From positions 20,577 through 56,838 of the IMG/VR virus record IMGVR_UViG_3300000117_000022: a DNA stretch of 36,262 nucleotides; one strand, given 5' to 3'. Within the stretch, counting starts at the first letter, position 1, and every line of letters starts with the position of its first letter. Source of the stretch: a virus. Below the pieces are notes generated by a model, which worked only from the letters and a program-made list of their open reading frames with translations, made no database searches and was not told the DNA's origin. The position numbers and the translations under genes are program-made. This document shows positions 1-6,769 of the stretch, one piece after another.

Positions 1-815
1 AAGTCTATACCTGTAAAGGCCACTTGCCACTCTACAATACCTCTAGTGTATAATAACCCAACTTCGGGGGTTTGTCCTTTCGATTCTATCTTTTTGCCCC
101 AATACTCTAATATTTCTTCTATAGAAACTGGGTCTATATGTGGAAGAGAGTTTTGTGTATCAAATATTAAAAGTTCATGGGTTGGGTCTTCCATCTCCTC
201 AAAACACCCTGAACGAATTGAGCCTGGATGTATTTGAAGTGAAAGTTGATTGTTTGGATGTTTAACTGTAAATCCTTGAATGGGTGCTCGAAGTCCTTCT
301 TCTTGTATACTTTGAATTAACCAATGAGCCTTACTTGCATGATAATACATTGAACTTAACTGGTCTTGACCATTTTCAATTAATCTATCTTCCTCTGTCA
401 ATTCAGTTAAGTCTCTTATATCGACAACATTTTTACCATCTTTAAATGTTTCTATCCCCATTCCACTATACATTCTTTCATGGTCAAAGTTTTCACATGT
501 AAATCCATGTGGTAAAAATTTATTATAGACATGGGATTCATTATTCAATCCATTGAAACCAATAAACTCTTTGTTTTGTCTTTTTTCTAGTATATCACCC
601 CATACAAACTTTTTTAATGGTGGGAGTTTCTTTTCAAATATCTCTTTCCAAAAGACAAGAAGTTCCTTGTCCTCTTCTGACATATCTAAGACATTTTTCA
701 TTCGGCCCAACTGAACAGTTGGAAGTTCATTTAATTCTCTATGGGTTATTACATCCCAGTCAATATCGGGTACTTTGGATTCAAATTCTTCAAAAGACGT
801 GATTGTTTCTAACAT
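1..815 (-). CDS. Unknown phage protein, C-terminus beyond the left edge (partial)
   Basis: An open frame starts at an ATG whose A is at 815 (N-terminus MLETITSFEEFE) and stays open for 271 codons to the window edge, so the C-terminus is missing. The protein is acidic and has no obvious membrane segment. Around residues 165-205 it reads LIQSIQEEGLRAPIQGF and then LQIHPGSIRSGCF. This recalls the ParB/sulfiredoxin-type pattern in which a residue stretch ending in EGL-x-x-P is followed by a G-x-x-R motif; that is inference from a short match only. There is no clear Shine-Dalgarno sequence before the ATG. It lies downstream of the repeat-protein genes and may be transcribed from the ACTAAATA element at 849-856. 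The reading frame is reliable, the function unknown. Confidence 0.8.
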   Translation of the reverse strand, partial: MLETITSFEEFESKVPDIDWDVITHRELNELPTVQLGRMKNVLDMSEEDKELLVFWKEIFEKKLPPLKKFVWGDILEKRQNKEFIGFNGLNNESHVYNKFLPHGFTCENFDHERMYSGMGIETFKDGKNVVDIRDLTELTEEDRLIENGQDQLSSMYYHASKAHWLIQSIQEEGLRAPIQGFTVKHPNNQLSLQIHPGSIRSGCFEEMEDPTHELLIFDTQNSLPHIDPVSIEEILEYWGKKIESKGQTPEVGLLYTRGIVEWQVAFTGID

Positions 816-830
816 AATATATCTAACTGT

Positions 831-849
831 TAAGTGTTTTACACACTTA
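831..849 (-). other. Intergenic RNA hairpin, possible alternative pairing
   Basis: TAAGTGT (831-837) and ACACTTA (843-849) form a perfect 7-bp stem with a 5-base loop. A second ACACT/AGTGT pairing with the copy at 854-858 is also possible. No T-run follows on the minus strand, so this is not a classical terminator. Confidence 0.5.
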
Positions 850-856
850 TTTAGTG
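849..856 (-). promoter_or_regulatory. Possible T4-type late promoter (ACTAAATA)
   Basis: The minus strand reads ACTAAATA, one base class away from the T4 late consensus TATAAATA. It is 33 bases upstream of the ATG at 815 and the same variant occurs at 4449-4456. It overlaps the hairpin at 831-849, so it is less secure than the TATAAATA/CATAAATA sites. Confidence 0.4.
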
Positions 857-857
857 T

Positions 858-1604
858 TTAACTGGTAACGGGTGTTGCTGGCCAGTTATTACTCAAATCA
901 TTATCCCATCTAATAACAGGGGTTCTACCTTGTCTTGCATATGTACTAGGTTGTCTGTTCTGATACGTAAATGGTGTTTGACCTTGCCTTGCATATGTGC
1001 CTGGCTGTCTATTCTGATACGTAAATGGTGTTCTACCTTGTCTTGCATATGTACTAGGTTGTCTGTTTTGATATGTGAAAGGTGTTTGACCTTGTCTTGC
1101 ATATGTGCCTGGCTGTCTGTTTTGATAAGTAAATGGTGTTTGACCTTGTCTTGCATATGTGCCTGGCTGTCTATTATTATACGAAAATGGGAATCTACCC
1201 TGTCTATCATATGTTATAGGGTTAGCAAAAATGTAAGTAGAAGGACTTCTATGTTGATACGTAAACGGTGTTTGATAAGCAAACGGGTTTTGGAACGTAA
1301 AAGGTGCCCTTGCATTATACGTAAAAGGTGTCCTTGCATTATACGTAAACGGTGTTCTTGCATCATACGTAAATGGTGCTTGGAACGTAAACGGATTCTG
1401 AAACGTGAACGGATTCTGAGCATTATTAGGTTGTCTAGCATTATTCGGTTGTCTTGCATTAGCAATATACGGTTGCCTTGCATTTGCAATGTATGGTTGT
1501 CTTGCATTTGCAATGTACGGTTGTTGTGCATTATTCGGCTGACGTGCATTATTCGGTTGGTTTGCGTTTGACGAACTCGGAAACTGTATGAATCCTATAG
1601 GCAT
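858..1604 (-). CDS. Tandem-repeat virion-type protein, Q/N-P-F/Y rich (248 aa)
   Basis: After a short N-terminus (MPIGFIQFPSSS), residues about 14-229 consist of 6-10-residue units of the form [AN]-[RQ]-x-P-[FY]-[TI]-[YFA]-[QN], for example ARQPYIAN, ARTPFTYN and NPFTFQ. The C-terminal part has an 18-residue higher-order unit (NRQPGTYARQGQTPFTYQ) about five times, with a 54-base DNA period visible at 931, 985, 1039, 1093 and 1147. A short non-repeat tail (ending WPATPVTS) follows. Composition is rich in N, Q, P, Y, F, T and R and nearly lacks acidic residues. It belongs with the proteins at 1644-2534, 10393-11085 and 11085-12329. GGAG lies 7 bases before the ATG. The setting among fibre genes suggests a virion surface or fibre component, but no function is established. 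Confidence 0.88.
   Translation of the reverse strand: MPIGFIQFPSSSNANQPNNARQPNNAQQPYIANARQPYIANARQPYIANARQPNNARQPNNAQNPFTFQNPFTFQAPFTYDARTPFTYNARTPFTYNARAPFTFQNPFAYQTPFTYQHRSPSTYIFANPITYDRQGRFPFSYNNRQPGTYARQGQTPFTYQNRQPGTYARQGQTPFTYQNRQPSTYARQGRTPFTYQNRQPGTYARQGQTPFTYQNRQPSTYARQGRTPVIRWDNDLSNNWPATPVTS
920..1565 (-). repeat. Coding tandem repeats, 18-30 base units with 54-base super-period
   Basis: Imperfect direct repeats encode the P-[FY]-x-[YFA] units. The stretch 920-1190 has a clear 54-base period, while 1290-1565 has units of 18-24 bases. Copies differ mainly at synonymous or single-residue positions. A 26-base block at 1081-1106 recurs at 1135-1160 and again at 10925-10950. Confidence 0.85.
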
Positions 1605-1626
1605 TTTATAACTCCATTTGTATTAG

Positions 1627-1634
1627 TATTATAT
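1627..1634 (-). promoter_or_regulatory. Weak late-promoter-like element (ATATAATA)
   Basis: The minus strand reads ATATAATACTAATACAAA. It shares AATACTAATACAAA with the TCTAAATA site at 9782-9789. It would give a leader of about 17 bases that holds the GGAG before the ATG at 1604. Confidence 0.4.
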
Positions 1635-1643
1635 TTCATCGAC

Positions 1644-2534
1644 TTAAGGCTCAAACGGATTTGGTGAATTGTTTGAGAATTTCAAAAACCCTCCAAACGG
1701 ATATGGTATAGGTATTCTCATATTAGCTATAACTGGACTTTGGAACGTAAACGGTGCTTGGAACGTAAATGGTGACCTTGCATTGTATGTGAACGGTGTC
1801 CTTGCATTATATGTAAATGGTGTCCTTGCATTATATGTAAATGGTGCTTGGAACGTAAATGGGTTTTGGAACGTAAACGGTTGCCTTGCATTATTCGGTT
1901 GACGTGCATTATTTGGTTGTCTAGCATTTGCAATGTAGGGTTGTCTAGCATTTGCAATATAAGGTTGTCTAGCATTTGCAATGTACGGATTCTGAGCATT
2001 ATTAGGTTGTCTTGCAGTGCCTGGCTGTCTTGCTTGAGCAATAGACGGTGATTGTGCGCTAGCAGTATATGGACTCTGAGCTTGAGCAATATACGGATAA
2101 GGTTGTTGTGCAGATGCAATGTATGGAGTCTGACTGTTTGCTATGTACGGATAAGGTTGCTGTGCATTTGCTATATATGGAGTCTGACTATTTGCAATGT
2201 ACGGATAAGGTTGTTGTGCATTTGCAATATATGGGTTTTGTGCATTAGCAATGTATGGGTACGGTTGCTGTGCATTTGCTATATATGGAGTCTGACTATT
2301 TGCAATATATGGGTACGGTTGTTGTGCATTAGCAATGTACGGATTTTGTGCATTTGCAATGTATGGGTACGGTTGTTGTACATTAGTTTGACCTGATGCA
2401 TTATTCCACCCTGTAGGTGTTTTAACATATATTTGGTCTACTGCTTTCCAAGTAGTAGAACCAGTTTTTACCCATGCACCTTGAGTTGCATTCCAACCCG
2501 TTGGTGTTTTAACCTTCTGTGAACCTGTTGCCAT
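1644..2534 (-). CDS. Tandem-repeat virion-type protein with N-terminal KTPTGWN domain (296 aa)
   Basis: Residues 1-50 form a small domain with two copies of VKTPTGWN flanking a TTWKAVDQIYVKT segment. This resembles the short W/Y-V-x-x-G-T units found at the ends of marine phage virion proteins. Residues 51-160 are repeats with an 18-residue period built from AQQPYPYIAN and AQNPYIAN or SQTPYIAN. Residues 160-269 switch to ARQPYIAN, ARQPNN, NPFTFQ and ARTPFTYN units identical in style to the 248-residue neighbour downstream. The last 27 residues (ANMRIPIPYPFGG...) are non-repeated. A TATAAATA late promoter lies 26 bases upstream of the ATG, with GGATAA as a weak ribosome site. Function unknown; virion surface or fibre role is inferred from the context. 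Confidence 0.88.
   Translation of the reverse strand: MATGSQKVKTPTGWNATQGAWVKTGSTTWKAVDQIYVKTPTGWNNASGQTNVQQPYPYIANAQNPYIANAQQPYPYIANSQTPYIANAQQPYPYIANAQNPYIANAQQPYPYIANSQTPYIANAQQPYPYIANSQTPYIASAQQPYPYIAQAQSPYTASAQSPSIAQARQPGTARQPNNAQNPYIANARQPYIANARQPYIANARQPNNARQPNNARQPFTFQNPFTFQAPFTYNARTPFTYNARTPFTYNARSPFTFQAPFTFQSPVIANMRIPIPYPFGGFLKFSNNSPNPFEP
1728..2384 (-). repeat. Coding tandem repeats (PYPYIAN and PFTYN types)
   Basis: The region encodes two repeat styles in one protein: PYPYIAN/PYIAN units with a 54-base period (about 2060-2384) and PFT[YF] units (about 1728-1880). A 27-base block at 2241-2267 is identical to 12039-12065 in another repeat gene. Confidence 0.85.
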
Positions 2535-2559
2535 TTAGTTATCCATTAATTATTGTTAG

Positions 2560-2567
2560 TATTTATA
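2560..2567 (-). promoter_or_regulatory. T4-type late promoter (TATAAATA)
   Basis: The minus strand has the exact consensus octamer TATAAATA followed by CTAACAATAATT. It is 25 bases upstream of the ATG at 2534 and gives a predicted leader of about 20 bases. Confidence 0.75.
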
Positions 2568-2572
2568 AAGAC

Positions 2573-2591
2573 CCTAAACCCCTATATTAGG
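2573..2591 (-). other. Small hairpin over the stop codon of the 528-aa fibre gene
   Basis: CCTAA (2573-2577) pairs with TTAGG (2587-2591) around a 9-base loop and includes the TAA stop. No T-run follows, so a terminator role is doubtful. Confidence 0.3.
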
Positions 2592-4173
2592 AGTAAAGAA
2601 TCCACATATCACCAACTGCACCATCACCACTCGCAGGTGCTGATGTTGATTGGTACATATTTCTTGCAGTTCCACCAGCATTTGTTGCATTGGTGATTGT
2701 AATTGCACCTGAAGCAATAGTTCCTAATGATACATTTGAACCACTTTCATATTTTGTGTTCAATGCAGTCTGTAATCCATCAACATTTGCAATTGTATGA
2801 TTATGTGAATCATCTGCAATAGTTGCTGTGATTGTAAGGTTTCCTGTTCCATCGAAAGAACCTGAACCTGAAACATCTCCACTTAAACCAATTGTTCTTG
2901 AAGTTGCAAGTGCAGTTGCTGTAGCAGCATTACCTGTTGTTGAACCTGAACTTCCTGTCACATTACCAGTGACATTACCAGTTAATGCACCTTCGAAGGT
3001 CGCTGCAACAAAAGTTTCTGAACCTACTGTCCATTTATCATTTGTTTCGTCCCAAAGAAGTGTCTTAGCAGAAGAACCACCACGAGTCACACTGATACCA
3101 GTGTCTTCTGTTGGTGAACCTGAAGTGAAATTACTGTTTAATGCAATAATGTTATCTGCAAGTGAGATAGTTTCTGAATTAACTGTAGTTGTAGTTCCTG
3201 AAACTGTTAAGTTTCCTGTGATTGCAACATCGTCATTTAATGTGACATTACCTGTTCCATTTCCTGTTAACACTAAGTTAGTGTCTGTGCTTCTTGACTC
3301 GATTGCATCTACATCAATTGAGTTTGAAAATTGAATTGCATTTCCGTCTGATGAAGATATAGCATTTGAAGCTTGTATCTGCATAGGTGCTTTAATTTGT
3401 ATATTACCTGTTCCAGTTGCATCTAATTCGATGTCACCTGAACCACCTGTTTGAACACTAACATTTTGGTCATCATCTGCAGAAATAGTAATTGTTCCTG
3501 AGTTATCTGAAACCACTTGTTGTCCATTAACGTATAATGAACCAGGCCCAACATAGATATCTCTCCATTGGTATGAACTAGAACCTAAGTCGTATGTGAC
3601 ATCAGCAGTAGGTACAATATGACCAGTAATATCTGAGTCAGCAGTTAATGTAATACCTGCAAAAGAAGGTTTGTCTGAAGTTGCAACTGCTTGTCCGATT
3701 GAGACTTCAGTTCCTGAAACCCCAACACCTGTTCCTGCAGTCAATGTTGTTATATCTGCACTACCATCAAAGTTAACCCCTTGGATTGCTCTTGGAGTAG
3801 TTAATGTAGCTGCACTACCTGTAGTGTTTTGGTTAAGTGTTCCAACTGTTATATCGATTGCACCGTCACCAGCATCATCGTATGCAACTGTAATACCACT
3901 GTGAGTACCATTAGTAACAATAGCTGCACCAATGATGTCTTGTATTTCTTCTTCTGTTTTACCTGTTGATGAAATTGTGATTGTATCTGCAGAGTCATCA
4001 TATGTGACTGTTGTTGAACCACTACCTTGTAGTATTCCACCAATCTTGTCTGCGATTGCTTCTTGAACCGCTGCACCTACTCCACCTGCAGCAATATTAC
4101 CACTGGAGTCAATTACCTCTACACCACCAATGGATAAACCATTTTTGATATTAAAATTCTTTTCACCTGCCAT
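2587..4173 (-). CDS. Modular tail-fibre-like virion structural protein (528 aa)
   Basis: The N-terminus (KNFNIKNGLSIGGVEVIDSS) matches the N-terminal style of the 77-residue protein just upstream and is probably the particle-attachment segment. Residues about 50-300 are G/T/S/D-rich beta repeats. A module with [20 protein letters not shown] followed by a TEDTGI/LLWDET segment sits near residues 325-395. The same module type is present in the proteins at 6157-6666 and 8036-9652 and is typical of fibre proteins in T4-like marine phages. The C-terminus (GDGAVGDMWILYS) resembles the short GxxGHLWxVI-type end of the 394-residue protein at 12339. Its ATG overlaps the upstream stop by one base (TAATG), implying coupled translation. 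A receptor-binding or fibre role is inferred. Confidence 0.85.
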   Translation of the reverse strand: MAGEKNFNIKNGLSIGGVEVIDSSGNIAAGGVGAAVQEAIADKIGGILQGSGSTTVTYDDSADTITISSTGKTEEEIQDIIGAAIVTNGTHSGITVAYDDAGDGAIDITVGTLNQNTTGSAATLTTPRAIQGVNFDGSADITTLTAGTGVGVSGTEVSIGQAVATSDKPSFAGITLTADSDITGHIVPTADVTYDLGSSSYQWRDIYVGPGSLYVNGQQVVSDNSGTITISADDDQNVSVQTGGSGDIELDATGTGNIQIKAPMQIQASNAISSSDGNAIQFSNSIDVDAIESRSTDTNLVLTGNGTGNVTLNDDVAITGNLTVSGTTTTVNSETISLADNIIALNSNFTSGSPTEDTGISVTRGGSSAKTLLWDETNDKWTVGSETFVAATFEGALTGNVTGNVTGSSGSTTGNAATATALATSRTIGLSGDVSGSGSFDGTGNLTITATIADDSHNHTIANVDGLQTALNTKYESGSNVSLGTIASGAITITNATNAGGTARNMYQSTSAPASGDGAVGDMWILYS

Positions 4174-4406
4174 TAGATGCTACCTCCGTCTATTTGAACA
4201 TTGTTCAAAGTTTTAGATGAAGTTGCGTCTGCTAAGTGAGTGTCTACTAATGAATTAGCATAGTACTGATTGCTTGAACCTTCTGTAAGGTTGTCGGTTG
4301 TTAAATCAGATATTGCAGCTGCAACAATCTTTCCTGATGATGTAATTACTTCAGTTGAACCAACTGTAAGTCCGTATTCTATAACAAATTTGTTTTGTGT
4401 TGCCAT
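4173..4406 (-). CDS. Short fibre N-terminus-like protein ending in DGGSI (77 aa)
   Basis: The first 30 residues (KFVIEYGLTVGSTEVITSSG) are closely similar to the start of the 528-residue fibre protein encoded immediately downstream. The remainder (DNLTEGSSNQYYANSLVDTH) is a motif often seen in marine phage fibre proteins. The protein ends QIDGGSI, matching the DGG[ST][FI] ends of the proteins at 8036-9652 and 9793-10038. It could be a stand-alone small virion protein or a remnant of a longer fibre. AGGAC precedes the ATG, and an ACTAAATA element lies 42 bases upstream. Coding is well supported by the TAATG junction. Confidence 0.8.
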   Translation of the reverse strand: MATQNKFVIEYGLTVGSTEVITSSGKIVAAAISDLTTDNLTEGSSNQYYANSLVDTHLADATSSKTLNNVQIDGGSI

Positions 4407-4438
4407 TTTTTGGTGTCCTGTCTAAATGGTTATTGAAA

Positions 4439-4465
4439 TCTACACATTTATTTAGTAGATGTAGA
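4439..4465. other. Inverted repeat spanning the ACTAAATA element
   Basis: TCTACA (4439-4444) and TGTAGA (4460-4465) are complementary, with the late-promoter-like octamer in the 15-base interval. This could be a DNA-level operator or simply chance in AT-rich sequence. Confidence 0.25.
4449..4456 (-). promoter_or_regulatory. Possible late promoter (ACTAAATA)
   Basis: The octamer variant ACTAAATA is 42 bases upstream of the ATG at 4406, in a 100-base gap that holds no gene. The rest of the gap (4466-4506) shows nothing recognisable. Confidence 0.45.
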
Positions 4466-4506
4466 CCTTCTAAACCCCAATGTATTTACGAAATATGCAA
4501 GTTTTT

Positions 4507-4770
4507 TTAGTCTAATGTTCCAGCACTAGGAATTTCTGATGAAGCTGCACTTACAACTCCAAGTTCGTATGCTTGAAGTATTTGTGCATCTTCACCGACT
4601 GCAAGTGCAACACTATTTGCATTACAATGTGCAACTAATAGAGAAAGAATCTCTAGTTTTGCAAGTCTTGCTCTTTCTGTAGAGAAATTTGTTATGTAAT
4701 CACCCACATCAGGTGTGATGTATTCCAATGATTTCTGTTCTGTTGTTGTTAATGTTATTGTATAATCCAT
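4507..4770 (-). CDS. Small conserved fibre-cluster protein (87 aa)
   Basis: The protein begins MDYTITLTTTEQKSLEYITP and continues with a helical segment (FSTERARLAKLEILSLLVAH), ending SAASSEIPSAGTLD. Small proteins with the MxYTITLT start, an interrupted YITN-type motif and a following helix are common next to tail-fibre genes of marine T4-like phages. They have no proven function; a fibre assembly or chaperone role is only a guess from the position. TAGGAA, overlapping the stop codon of the upstream fibre gene, serves as the ribosome site 10 bases before the ATG. Confidence 0.8.
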   Translation of the reverse strand: MDYTITLTTTEQKSLEYITPDVGDYITNFSTERARLAKLEILSLLVAHCNANSVALAVGEDAQILQAYELGVVSAASSEIPSAGTLD

Positions 4771-4780
4771 TTTTTATTTC

Positions 4781-6160
4781 CTATGATAATAATTGTCCAC
4801 AAAATCTTGTGTATGCACCACTGTTTCCACCCAATACTGAATGAGTTCCCGATAGTTCTATGTAGAGTTCCACATAATCACCTTGTGCAAGATACATAAT
4901 TATTGATGAACTTGCTTGTGCGTAATGAGAATTACTGGTTGCCTGTTTATCTCCCCAACCACCAAAGTATACACTTCCAGTGTTATTTTTTCTAACACCA
5001 ATACCTATATAAGTCAATTCACTAGTAGAAGCTTGTATTGCTAAATTACACAAGAACATATATCTTCCTGCTGTTGGTGCAGTAAATTTTCCAGTGGTAT
5101 GATTGTATTCGTTGTTTGAGTCGTGTGCCTCTGAATCAAATGTATATTTCAATGAACCACCACTTGCACTGAAAGATGAAGAAGGATAACAGAAGAATGA
5201 CGGTTGATTTGGTTGAGTGTTTCCGTTTATTCTTAATTCTAATTGTGGTGAACCATTTACATAATGATTAAATAATGCAGTTCCAGTATGTCCACCGAGA
5301 TACATTGTATCACCATTTATTCCATAGAATGCACCTGTTCCACTAGTATCTCTTAAATTGTGAGCAGGGAAAGTACCCTCTAAGGATAATACGGGTGCAG
5401 TATTAGAACCTAAATCTCTTCTTGCTACTCCACCACTGTTACCAATTACAACATCACCATTATCACCAAGAACTGTAAATCTAGTTGTGTATGTATCACT
5501 TGGTGCAGTTGAACCCTCGGCGGTAGTTCCACTTGCAATTTCAAATCCTTTATTGACAACTTCTTGAGCTGCAATTCTCCAGTTATAATGTCCATTACCA
5601 GTTCCAAGATATAAATCGGGACTTCCAGTGTTAAGTAACATATTTCCATCAACGTGAAGTTTTGCAGTTGGGTCATTGGTTCCTATGCCAACTTCTGCAG
5701 AGTTGTTTACGTGAATAACACTTGTATCATCGGGTGATTGAATAATTGTATTTGAACCACTTGTAGTTATTCCGTCTGCAGTTGAAGAATTTGTAATAAC
5801 ACCAGTTGAGGAGTTATATGATATTCCAGTTCCAGCACTTATTGCACTTCTGGCGTCTGAATCTGCATATTGAGTTATAGTACTACTGAATGTTGTTCCC
5901 GATAAAGATAATCCAGTTCCAGCACTATATGTCGTATCAGTATTAGATACTGTATTTGTGATAACACCTGTAGAACTATTATATGATATTCCAGTTCCAG
6001 CACTTATTGCACCTCTAGCGTCCGAATCAGTATATGTTGTATCTGAATCTGAATATGATATAACACCAGTTGAAGAATTATAAGATAAATCACCACTAAC
6101 ACTTATTGCACTTCTAGCGTCTGAATCAGTATATCCTGCTGGGATATCACCGAATGTCAA
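4781..6160 (-). CDS. Tail fibre C-terminal half with C1q-like tip, displaced by frameshift (459 aa)
   Basis: The frame opens at a TTG (6160) that overlaps the TGA of the 169-residue frame upstream. The residues upstream and downstream of the junction read as one fibre protein if one base is restored near 6174, so this is probably the distal part of a roughly 630-residue fibre. It contains three copies of a YxDSDARxAIS...YNSSTGVI unit (residues 9-127). A VGIGTNDPTAKLHVDG segment follows near residue 160. The C-terminal domain (about residues 320-459) has hallmark C1q/TNF-like features: YNHTTGKFTAPTAGRYMF, a GDYVEL strand and a final FCGQLLS. C1q-like domains form trimeric receptor-binding tips. 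Expression as it stands would need reinitiation at TTG or a -1 slip. Confidence 0.82.
   Translation of the reverse strand: MTFGDIPAGYTDSDARSAISVSGDLSYNSSTGVISYSDSDTTYTDSDARGAISAGTGISYNSSTGVITNTVSNTDTTYSAGTGLSLSGTTFSSTITQYADSDARSAISAGTGISYNSSTGVITNSSTADGITTSGSNTIIQSPDDTSVIHVNNSAEVGIGTNDPTAKLHVDGNMLLNTGSPDLYLGTGNGHYNWRIAAQEVVNKGFEIASGTTAEGSTAPSDTYTTRFTVLGDNGDVVIGNSGGVARRDLGSNTAPVLSLEGTFPAHNLRDTSGTGAFYGINGDTMYLGGHTGTALFNHYVNGSPQLELRINGNTQPNQPSFFCYPSSSFSASGGSLKYTFDSEAHDSNNEYNHTTGKFTAPTAGRYMFLCNLAIQASTSELTYIGIGVRKNNTGSVYFGGWGDKQATSNSHYAQASSSIIMYLAQGDYVELYIELSGTHSVLGGNSGAYTRFCGQLLS
5780..6136 (-). repeat. Three fibre-shaft repeats (DSDAR...YNSSTGVI)
   Basis: Three imperfect direct repeats encode DSDAR[SG]AIS followed by LSYNSSTGVI or ISYNSSTGVI. 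A fourth diverged copy (DSDARGAISGGDGLTYNSSN) is encoded in the gene at 12339-13523. Confidence 0.75.
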
Positions 6161-6666
6161 TGTCCCACTTCCGTTGTTTTGATTACTTGACCGTTTGTTC
6201 CATCTGATGTAGGATAGGTGATAGAAGACCCTGTAAGACCGTTGGTTGCAGTTAAAGTTGTTGCAGTTAAATCCCCAACGGTTAAGTCTGCAAGAGTGTA
6301 TCCTGTTCCACTTGTATTGACTGTTGTAGTCGGTGCAACCTCTAAACCATCAAAGAGTTTCCAAGTTGAATCACTTGCATCTCTGAAAAGACCTGTATAT
6401 TCTGTAGCACCACCATCGGATAAACCATCATCATAGTTTCCGTATATACCAATATCTAAGGTATCTGAAGAGGTGTTTGCATTTGCAAGTTCCAACATAT
6501 TATCTTCAACAGATGTTGTTGTTGCATTGATGGTTGTACTAGTCCCATTTACTGTTAGGTTTCCTGAGACAGTTGCATTTCCATCAATAGTAGTATTACC
6601 ACCTATCTGTAAATCTGAATCAGTCTTTATCCCTATATCTGCAATGAATTTTGAAGTAGTAGCCAT
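6157..6666 (-). CDS. Tail fibre N-terminal half, frame lost at its 3' end (169 aa)
   Basis: The N-terminus (MATTSKFIADIGIKTDSDLQ) is of the fibre attachment type. Residues about 25-75 hold the TIDGNATVSGNLTVNGTSTT module with VEDNMLELANA, and a LFRDASDSTWKLFDGLE strand pair follows. The end YPTSDGTNGQVIKT is normally continued by NGSGTLxF, as in the 275-residue protein at 7194-8021 (SGQLLSTNGSGTLGF). Here one missing base gives TEVGH and a TGA. The -1 frame reads NGSGTLTFGDIPAG into the downstream reading frame. A CATAAATA promoter lies 28 bases upstream of the ATG. It is either a real disruption, a sequencing error, or an unusual slip site. Confidence 0.82.
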   Translation of the reverse strand: MATTSKFIADIGIKTDSDLQIGGNTTIDGNATVSGNLTVNGTSTTINATTTSVEDNMLELANANTSSDTLDIGIYGNYDDGLSDGGATEYTGLFRDASDSTWKLFDGLEVAPTTTVNTSGTGYTLADLTVGDLTATTLTATNGLTGSSITYPTSDGTNGQVIKTTEVGH

Positions 6667-6676
6667 GGTTATATTT

Positions 6677-6695
6677 AGTTCCTATAATAAGAACT
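6677..6695 (-). other. Small leader hairpin next to the 6695 promoter
   Basis: AGTTC (6677-6681) and GAACT (6691-6695) can form a 5-bp stem with a 9-base loop. It begins inside the promoter element, so only a shortened form would be transcribed from it. Confidence 0.25.
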
Positions 6696-6702
6696 ATTTA
6701 TG
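6695..6702 (-). promoter_or_regulatory. T4-type late promoter (CATAAATA)
   Basis: CATAAATAGTT on the minus strand, 28 bases upstream of the ATG at 6666 and just downstream of the terminator at 6723-6750. Together they mark a transcription-unit boundary inside the fibre cluster. Confidence 0.7.
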
Positions 6703-6722
6703 GTTTTTGAAATGTGGTTAAC

Positions 6723-6750
6723 AAAAAAAGGGACTCCGAAGAGTCCCTTT
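6723..6750 (-). terminator. Rho-independent terminator with UUCG loop
   Basis: On the minus strand AAAGGGACTC and GAGTCCCTTT form a perfect 10-bp stem closed by TTCG, followed directly by further T residues (complement of 6723-6726). It lies 20 bases downstream of the TAA at 6770 and is the clearest terminator in the window. Confidence 0.9.
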
Positions 6751-6769
6751 ATAATTATATAATAAGTTG

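Noticed and set aside
893-1549. Second minus-strand frames over the repeats (105 and 111 codons)
   Set aside because: H/L/M/R-rich out-of-frame translations of the same repeats. The PFTYQ frame has the ribosome site and the coherent repeat design.
920-1565. CRISPR-like array
   Set aside because: The units are contiguous coding repeats with no unique spacers, no palindromic repeat and a strict multiple-of-three length.
930-1571. Long plus-strand open frame (213 codons) antisense to the repeat gene
   Set aside because: It is C/I/L/R/W-repeat protein produced by reading the repeat DNA backwards; similar antisense frames occur over all four repeat genes (for example 2052-2396, 10663-11070, 11811-12326). 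Lack of stops is a by-product of the repeat composition; no ribosome site or promoter was seen.
2828-3334. Plus-strand open frame of 168 codons over the 528-residue fibre
   Set aside because: V/P/S-rich shadow produced by the T/G/S-rich fibre repeats; similar shadows cover the other fibre genes.
6166-6185. Programmed -1 frameshift at the split fibre
   Set aside because: The sequence around the missing base (ATC AAA ACA ACG) has no X-XXY-YYZ slip heptamer in frame, so a deletion or sequence error is more likely than programming.
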